A stretch of 64,000 nt of DNA. Origin: Gammaproteobacteria bacterium (GTDB lineage: Bacteria > Pseudomonadota > Gammaproteobacteria > UBA4575). Position 1 is the first letter of the stretch. The number at the start of each line of letters is the position of its first letter. The stretch lies in contig JAWPMW010000001.1 in the NCBI GenBank assembly GCA_033344735.1, positions 1,432,171-1,496,170 on the forward strand. The letters are read 5' to 3'. Made by a program: the position numbers and the translations under genes. Below the pieces are notes generated by a model. That model did no database searches and was not told the origin of the DNA. It saw only the letters and a list, made by a program, of their open reading frames with translations. Shown piece after piece: positions 58,610 to 64,000 of this stretch.

Positions 58610-60948
58610 TGCATGGTTGCTCGCACTCGTTGCTGCCATAGTTTTATACCGTCTTGTTGTAACAATAAGTCAAAATTGCTTTCCGCTCTAAGCACATCCA
58701 CCAAATTAATTAAAAATGCGTATCTTGCATCTGCCGCTTGTAACTGTGCAGCGAGCGCAGCATCTTGCGCATCAATTAAATCGGTAATTGATACTGCTCC
58801 TTCTGAATAAGAATCCGTCACTAACTCCAAGTTTTCGCTAGCCGCTGCCGCGGCATCCATTGCCAGACGAATAGATGAATGTGACGCGGCGGCATTATAC
58901 AAAGCGGTACGCATGCGTGTTTCAACTCGTTCTTTCTCAGCTTCCTGCTGCAAATATAATTGGCGATGAGTATTTCGAGACTTTGACAATTGCGACTTTA
59001 ATTGACCGCTAGTGAAAATAGGTAACGTTGCTTGAACGCCGATACTCCATTGATCATCATGAATACCCGTACCATTTAAATCAGAGCCTGCACCACTTCG
59101 ACTGACGTTTTCTGTTAGTGAACTGGTGAGCGACACATCTGGCACATAGTAAGCCCGCTTATCCGCAGTCACCTGTCTATTTTGCGCTTTGATTAAATAA
59201 TCGAAGCGTTTTACTTCTGGAGCATTTTCTTTGGCGATTTCAGACTGAAAGACAATAAACTTTTCCCAAGCTAATGGATTGTCATATAAATCACGATTTT
59301 CGCTGCGGTTTAGTTCAGATAGAACTTGTTGTATAGATTCATCCGATGTAGCTATCGGCTCAGATATAGGCAAATGCAGCACGCGGTAAAGCTCTGATTC
59401 AGAAATTAACCGGTCCGCTTCCGCCGCTAATAAACTTTGCCGGTCTCGGGCAATCTGACTTTTCCAACGCAGCACATCTGCTCTAGATGATTCACCAATC
59501 TGCACTCTAGATTTAGCTAATTCTAAATTGTCGCGAGTTAATTCCACGTTTGATTTCTGCACTTGCTCTAACGCAATGGTCCTCAATACATTAAGATATG
59601 CAGTTGCTGAAGATTGCAAGGTATCAAGCATAGTAATTTTTGTTTCTAAATTTGTACTACTACTTAAGTATTTGGAAATGGTGAAATTTGCCCATTGATC
59701 ATCTGAATAAATTGTTTGTGATGCCTGTACACCAACATCTCCGGAATTTTCAGCAAAGCTTTGAGGGTTGGCCCGATCTTTATCAATTGTTTCGTATGAA
59801 GTATTTGCATTTAATTGAGGCAATAAACTTGAACGTGCAATATCAATATCATTATTTGAAATATCAATATTGACCTGACTTGCTTGCAAATCTACATTTG
59901 CCTCTAGTGATCTTGCCATCGCTTCTGACAAGGCCAGAACCTTGGCATTAGTTACAACATCATCGTATAAAAGCTCAGCATCTTCTAACTCTACCCACCG
60001 CGGTGAAACACCAATGGCACGCGCTGTTCTCATATTAATAGAGAGACGATCACTTTCATAAAAATCTACATTTAACTCTGATGCAGGCGTACCCAATAAA
60101 ATACGGTACACATTGGTAGCAATGCGCCTTGCAAATATCACTTCATCATCTGCGCGACCTGCGACTGTGGCCATTAAACCTAGCTCTAATTCGCGTTGGC
60201 CAAGAAAAGAATAGGTAGGTAGTTTTTTCTCTATCAAATAATCAGCCAGTTCTCTGATATTGTCATCATTCACTCGCAGCAATGGCGCTACCATTACGGC
60301 ATCTACACTTTCAGGTATTTGTGCAGCCATTTCACGAATGTTTTCCTTACCTTTAATTAACGTAATGTTAAATCCAAAATCTTTCGCTGCTCGATCTACT
60401 GTGCGAGTCAGGCCCGGAATTGCTTTAACCGGCAATTCATCAACCATTATTCCTAAATGATCAAACTGTACCAGGCTATGAAATCGCGTGAGATCGTCAG
60501 ATACTGATTCCATAAACCTCATATAGACATAGTTGTTTTTACCGCTGGTATTATTGTCGTAAGGCATTTGTTGCAATGCCACATCAATCACGATGGGCGA
60601 GACAACTGGCCTTTTTAAGTTTTCGGTATGCGCTGCAAGATGAGAACCGACAATCCCCATGGTTAAAATAATATCGACCTGTTCGTTATTTAATAATGTA
60701 TCTAGTTGTGACTGAATTCCTTCTACTGTCCAGTCACCATCAACAGCAAGTGATGCGGGAAATGAAATATTAAATTCGTCGCCAACGATAGTTCTGATTT
60801 CTTGCTTGACGGTGGGGAGTAGAACGAACTCTCTGGCTTGCGGGCCGTCCGAAAGCGTGGCGATAATAACATCACGCGCTATAGCTTGTACTGCAAAAAT
60901 ATTCACAAGCAAAATTAAACCCAGACACAGCAACCGAACTGAAAACAA
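58606..60948 (-). CDS. TolC-type outer-membrane channel fused to a periplasmic binding domain
   Basis: The 780-residue protein has a signal peptide, then a domain of about 310 residues that looks like a type 1 periplasmic binding protein of the ABC_sub_bind type (IILTMGIVGSHLAAH, FDHLGIMVDELPV, AVMVAPLLRV, GLMATVAGR). Then comes a TolC/OEP domain from about residue 340 to the end, with two long coiled-coil blocks (AYLNVLRTIALEQVQKSN and RMRTALYNAAASHSSIRLAM) and the channel signature VDLQASQVNIDIS. A standard TolC has about 430-490 residues. This is a fused two-domain protein in the operon with the adaptor and RND genes. Confidence 0.9.
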   Translation of the reverse strand: MFSVRLLCLGLILLVNIFAVQAIARDVIIATLSDGPQAREFVLLPTVKQEIRTIVGDEFNISFPASLAVDGDWTVEGIQSQLDTLLNNEQVDIILTMGIVGSHLAAHTENLKRPVVSPIVIDVALQQMPYDNNTSGKNNYVYMRFMESVSDDLTRFHSLVQFDHLGIMVDELPVKAIPGLTRTVDRAAKDFGFNITLIKGKENIREMAAQIPESVDAVMVAPLLRVNDDNIRELADYLIEKKLPTYSFLGQRELELGLMATVAGRADDEVIFARRIATNVYRILLGTPASELNVDFYESDRLSINMRTARAIGVSPRWVELEDAELLYDDVVTNAKVLALSEAMARSLEANVDLQASQVNIDISNNDIDIARSSLLPQLNANTSYETIDKDRANPQSFAENSGDVGVQASQTIYSDDQWANFTISKYLSSSTNLETKITMLDTLQSSATAYLNVLRTIALEQVQKSNVELTRDNLELAKSRVQIGESSRADVLRWKSQIARDRQSLLAAEADRLISESELYRVLHLPISEPIATSDESIQQVLSELNRSENRDLYDNPLAWEKFIVFQSEIAKENAPEVKRFDYLIKAQNRQVTADKRAYYVPDVSLTSSLTENVSRSGAGSDLNGTGIHDDQWSIGVQATLPIFTSGQLKSQLSKSRNTHRQLYLQQEAEKERVETRMRTALYNAAASHSSIRLAMDAAAAASENLELVTDSYSEGAVSITDLIDAQDAALAAQLQAADARYAFLINLVDVLRAESNFDLLLQQDGIKLWQQRVRATMQ

Positions 60949-61036
60949 TGCAAAACCCTTATAATTATTTATGATTCTTATAAATCAATGTTACCATCTT
61001 TTATTCATTTATTGACATTGTACAGGAGCCATACCG

Positions 61037-61507
61037 ATGATACGCAGTATCATGTTATTTACTTTTATTGTCTTTTTTATTACAAGCATCCAGGCAGATG
61101 AACTAGAATCTTCCAGAATTGAGCTTGAAGCGAAAAAGAAAGTTCAAATCTCAAAATCACTAGAGTTAACTTCTGAGCAAAGCGGCCCATTTTGGGATGT
61201 TTATGCCGCGTATGAACGTGATCTTGCCAAAATTACAAAAGAATCATTTGACTTGATTCGAAAATTCAGCGATCAACATCAAAAGAACACTATAACCGAG
61301 CAAAGCGCTTCAAATATGCTATCAGCTTTCTTCAGACTAGAAGGTCAAAAACTTCAAATGAAACAGCAATATTTAAGTGGCTTTAAAGAAGTTTTGCCTA
61401 CGAAAAAAGTATTCCGTTTTTATCAGATTGATAACAAGATTGATTCGCTAATTCGTTGCGATATCGCCAAGAAGTTACCTCTGATTGAGCCTGACATGGA
61501 GTTTTAA
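61037..61507 (+). CDS. Exported Spy/CpxP-like hypothetical protein
   Basis: The 156-residue protein has a signal peptide (MIRSIMLFTFIVFFITSIQA) and a helical body with LELTSEQSGPFWDVYAAYERDLAKI, which recalls the LTxxQ motifs of Spy/CpxP-type periplasmic chaperones. The similarity is by pattern only. An AGGAG lies 11 bases before the ATG. It is divergent from the RND operon by 88 bp, so a common regulator is possible. A hairpin terminator follows. Confidence 0.65.
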   Translation: MIRSIMLFTFIVFFITSIQADELESSRIELEAKKKVQISKSLELTSEQSGPFWDVYAAYERDLAKITKESFDLIRKFSDQHQKNTITEQSASNMLSAFFRLEGQKLQMKQQYLSGFKEVLPTKKVFRFYQIDNKIDSLIRCDIAKKLPLIEPDMEF

Positions 61508-61519
61508 ATTACTAATTTA

Positions 61520-61548
61520 GGTGAGATAGCAAAAGCTGCTATCTCACC
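61520..61548. terminator. Hairpin terminator between convergent genes
   Basis: The arms GGTGAGATAGC and GCTATCTCACC (11 bp, 7-base loop) lie 13 bp after the Spy-like gene and 12 bp before the end of the convergent gene. Confidence 0.78.
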
Positions 61549-61559
61549 AATTGATTTCA

Positions 61560-61955
61560 TTAGTGCTCTTCTTCTGGCTCACCCTGCCATAGCATTTCGT
61601 AACCCACTTCATAGGTCTCATTGGCATAATCTGCCAGCGCTTCAAATTTTTCCTTAAAAGTAGCATCAGCATGTGATTTTTCATGCTGCTCGAATGATTT
61701 CCAGTAGGTCACAATGGCGATGTGATCTTGCGTTTGCTGTTTTGACGCAAACGAACCTTCATCAGAGATAAAGCCACCAAACCTATACACCTGACCACCA
61801 ATGAATCCGCCTTCGTCATCACCATAGGTGTTTTTCACTACATTACACATTTCACCTAAAGCTAGTTCGACATCTTCGACTTTTACGCCATCTTTTAATT
61901 TGACAACGTTGTATAGCATTACACACCCAAACGGGATGGAAAGCGCGTTAAACAT
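61560..61955 (-). CDS. Antibiotic-biosynthesis-monooxygenase-fold protein
   Basis: The 131-residue protein has the dimeric alpha-beta barrel pattern: the strand MLYNVVKLKDG, helix VELALGEMCNVV, and THIAIVTYWKSFEQHEKSH-like closing strand with an acidic tail (QGEPEEEH). Similar proteins are often heme-degrading or monooxygenase-like; the exact activity is not clear. The ATG has a perfect AAGGAG six bases upstream, which favours this start over an inner ATG at residue 13. Confidence 0.7.
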   Translation of the reverse strand: MFNALSIPFGCVMLYNVVKLKDGVKVEDVELALGEMCNVVKNTYGDDEGGFIGGQVYRFGGFISDEGSFASKQQTQDHIAIVTYWKSFEQHEKSHADATFKEKFEALADYANETYEVGYEMLWQGEPEEEH

Positions 61956-62091
61956 AACAACTCCTTAGTGCAGTTAAAATTTCTGGCTCAAGTATATAAG
62001 AACTGTACAAATAATCGGTATCTCATTTGCGCTATAAAACGAAAGCCCCAAAGTGATATTGGGACTTTCAGAGCAATTCACATATTACAAA

Positions 62092-62526
62092 TTAGATACA
62101 TTTGTCATGATCGGGGTGTTTCTCGCAGAAATGATGGTGGGCTTTTTCTTTTGCTGTCAGACACTCTTCAGATTCCGGATCATCTTTGCAGGTTTGATGT
62201 AATCTGGCACGGACGCATTTCTTAGACCCTGGATGCTCATCACAGTACGCCTTAATCCGCTCTTTATATTCGTGGCATTTTTCTGAACCTGGATTTTGCT
62301 TGCATTCCTTCATTGCATGAAGTTTACGACAACGCTTTTTATTTGGGTGTGCCTGACAATAGTCTCGAGCCTTCTCTCTATATTCTAGACATTCGGATGA
62401 TTCATGATTACCTTTGCAAGCGGCCCGCATATCTTTCCAAGCAAATCCTGCTTGTCCCTCATCCGCACTCACCATACCTGAAGATAAGACAAACAATAAT
62501 CCCAACATACTCAAGACGTATCTCAT
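62092..62526 (-). CDS. Secreted protein with 12 regularly spaced cysteines
   Basis: The 144-residue protein has a signal peptide (about 1-21) and then three units of 38 residues. Cysteines are at 37, 46, 57, 66; 75, 84, 95, 104; 113, 122, 134 and 143, giving C-x8-C-x10-C-x8-C with x8 linkers (the last unit has x11 in the middle). Each unit has the sequence type EC-x8-C-x-EYKE-x-x-KAYCDEHPGSKKC. The spacing fits helical hairpins closed by disulfides, a fold like twin-Cx9C proteins. An AAGGAAA ribosome site supports this start. No family is recognised. Confidence 0.72.
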   Translation of the reverse strand: MRYVLSMLGLLFVLSSGMVSADEGQAGFAWKDMRAACKGNHESSECLEYREKARDYCQAHPNKKRCRKLHAMKECKQNPGSEKCHEYKERIKAYCDEHPGSKKCVRARLHQTCKDDPESEECLTAKEKAHHHFCEKHPDHDKCI

Positions 62527-62665
62527 AAATTTTCCTTTTAAAAATTTTGTCATCAGAATCAATAACGCCTCGAAAGCCGATTGGTTGACAAGATTGCAAT
62601 ATTTTCATCAGATTGATAGTGATACCATTACATACGGACATATAATTAATTATGGATAGCGCCAT

Positions 62666-63793
62666 TTGAATTCATCTTCTGCACAACCTGACTTCAGACT
62701 CACGCGAGAGCAACAAACGACTCGCATAGAACTACTTGGTGACTGGCTGATAGAGCACTCTGTATCAAATACCCAGCAAACTATCGATAGCTTAAACACT
62801 CAATTTATTGAGTTAGACGCATCATCACTCGGCAAATGGGACAGCAGGTTAATTACCTTTTTAGTAAAATTACGCAAACATACCGATAACAATAACCTGG
62901 CATTAAATTTAGTCGAATTACCAGAAGGTGCTCAGCGACTTCTAAACTTGGCATTTGCTGTTGAAGCACCTGAGGGCGCTAAAAAGCTAAATAATAGAGA
63001 AAATTTCTTTTCTCGAATTGGAAAGAAATTTCTTTCTACACTTGCTAGCATAAAATCGATCATTTCATTTGTCGGAGAAATAACTTTATCTATTGGTCGA
63101 TTTCTTCGTGGAAAGGCTAATTATCAGCGCTCAGATTTATGGGTGACTATTCAGGAAACTGGAGCAGAAGCATTTCCCATTGTTAGTTTAATAGCATTTT
63201 TAGTCGGCGCAATTCTAGCATTTGTAGGTGTTGTGCAACTTAATAAATTCGGCGCAGGTATTTATGTTGCTGATTTAGTCGCTGTAGGTGTGGTAAGAGA
63301 AATGGGCGCAATCATGACAGGCGTAATCATGGCAGGACGCACAGGTGCAGCGTTTGCAGCGCAGCTTGGCACGATGAAAGTTAACGAAGAAATTGATGCA
63401 CTCACCACAATGGGAATAGACCCTATCGACTTTCTCGTGCTGCCCAAGATCATTGCTTTAATATTAATGCTACCTCTATTAAGTATCTACGCTAATTTAC
63501 TTGGAGTAATGGGAGGTGCTGCAGTTTCACTCGCGGTACTTGATGTCAGTATTTATCAATATATGGTACAAACAATTTATTCTGTTAATTTAGTAGATTT
63601 TATTGGCGGCCTATTCAAGGCTATTATATATGGTGTATTAATTGCTATTGCTGGTTGTCGTTGCGGTATAGAGTGTGGCAAGAGTGCTGCAGCGGTTGGA
63701 CTTGCCACGACTTCTGCGGTGGTGAGTGGTATTGTGGCTATTGTCGTGGCTAATGCCATTTTAAATGTTATCTATACTTTGCTTGATATCTAA
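62666..63793 (+). CDS. mlaE: MlaE-type lipid ABC transporter permease with STAS domain
   Basis: The 375-residue protein has an N-terminal STAS-like domain (about 1-90: LLGDWLIEHSVSNTQQTIDSL; FIELDASSLGKWDSRLITFL) and an MlaE permease domain (about 150-375) with five or six membrane helices and the family marks VVREMGAIMTGVIMAGRTGAAFAAQLGTMKVNEEIDALTTMGI. This type moves phospholipids between the membranes. It starts at TTG with a GGAT ribosome-site candidate; the two-base gap to the next gene indicates coupling. Confidence 0.92.
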   Translation: MNSSSAQPDFRLTREQQTTRIELLGDWLIEHSVSNTQQTIDSLNTQFIELDASSLGKWDSRLITFLVKLRKHTDNNNLALNLVELPEGAQRLLNLAFAVEAPEGAKKLNNRENFFSRIGKKFLSTLASIKSIISFVGEITLSIGRFLRGKANYQRSDLWVTIQETGAEAFPIVSLIAFLVGAILAFVGVVQLNKFGAGIYVADLVAVGVVREMGAIMTGVIMAGRTGAAFAAQLGTMKVNEEIDALTTMGIDPIDFLVLPKIIALILMLPLLSIYANLLGVMGGAAVSLAVLDVSIYQYMVQTIYSVNLVDFIGGLFKAIIYGVLIAIAGCRCGIECGKSAAAVGLATTSAVVSGIVAIVVANAILNVIYTLLDI

Positions 63794-63794
63794 A

Positions 63795-64000
63795 ATGACT
63801 GATACACATATTTCTGTAGATAACCTCACTATGGCCTATGGCGATTATGTCATTCAACGAAATTTAAATTTTGCCATCAATCGTAACGATGTCTTTGTCA
63901 TTATGGGTGGCAGTGGTTGCGGCAAAAGCACTCTACTTAAAATTATGCTGGGGCTGAAGTCCCCTGCAACCGGTACTGTTAATTACCAAGGCGACAGCTT
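63795..64000 (+). CDS. mlaF: Mla-type ABC transporter ATP-binding protein (5' part)
   Basis: The first 68 codons or so are seen; the gene runs off the right edge. Walker A is GGSGCGKST, and LTMAYGDYVIQRNLNFAINRNDVF is the opening of an MlaF/Ttg2-type nucleotide-binding domain. It starts two bases after the mlaE stop and would energise that permease. The signature and Walker B regions lie outside the window. Confidence 0.9.
   Translation, partial: MTDTHISVDNLTMAYGDYVIQRNLNFAINRNDVFVIMGGSGCGKSTLLKIMLGLKSPATGTVNYQGDS

Overview
The window is AT-rich bacterial chromosome, most likely from a marine-type gammaproteobacterium that oxidises reduced sulfur. The evidence is an aprMBA locus for the membrane-anchored APS reductase used in sulfite oxidation, a rhodanese beside it, a regulator with the two cysteines of SqrR/BigR persulfide sensors, an aa3/caa3-type oxidase locus and Gram-negative envelope systems (RND pump, TolC-type channel, Mla-type lipid ABC transporter). 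No rRNA, tRNA, CRISPR array, transposase or integrase was recognised. Species cannot be named from the sequence.

Layout. 0-8.6 kb: end of a rhodanese, aprM-aprB-aprA with a strong bidirectional terminator, then a same-strand run of a hypothetical, a SlyD-like isomerase, a TPR protein, a hypothetical, a YCII protein and a tandem pair of paralogous hypotheticals. 8.7-11.3 kb: an Old Yellow Enzyme, a GNAT/BioF2-like acyltransferase and a 53-residue protein. 11.4-20.2 kb, minus strand: ctaB, diheme CoxB, CoxA, two CoxC-like subunits, CoxD-like, a periplasmic hypothetical, a multicopper oxidase and a membrane-anchored cupredoxin. 20.4-22.2 kb: small membrane proteins, one HIG1-like. 22.4-26.8 kb: an MFS carrier, an HvfA-like EGKCG-repeat precursor carrying two EF-hands, a homocysteine-methyltransferase-family protein, a 50-residue orphan and a DUF1097 protein.

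26.9-54.4 kb is an accessory zone of mostly unrelated one-gene units: small membrane proteins, transporters, the Anbu cluster (Anbu, zinc-ribbon metallopeptidase, alpha-E, circularly permuted ATP-grasp), a LysR-controlled redox cluster, a FadL-type porin, a serine hydrolase and several exported repeat proteins. It is peppered with about 20 copies of a roughly 30-bp quasi-palindrome. Nearly all lie 0-75 bp downstream of a stop codon, and every copy with a recognisable asymmetric centre points the same way relative to the gene before it. One 59-codon gene with its flanking repeats is present twice, inverted, about 13 kb apart. This looks like a gene-cassette or 3'-end element system and is the most interesting feature of the window.

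54.4-61 kb is an RND efflux operon whose outer-membrane channel is fused to a periplasmic binding-protein domain. 61-64 kb holds a CpxP-like protein, a monooxygenase-fold protein, a secreted protein with 12 regularly spaced cysteines, and an MlaE-type permease followed by the start of its ATPase. Inferred physiology: sulfite is oxidised by AprBA with electrons entering the membrane through AprM, oxygen is reduced by the cytochrome oxidase, and several copper-binding or metal-binding periplasmic proteins accompany the oxidase.
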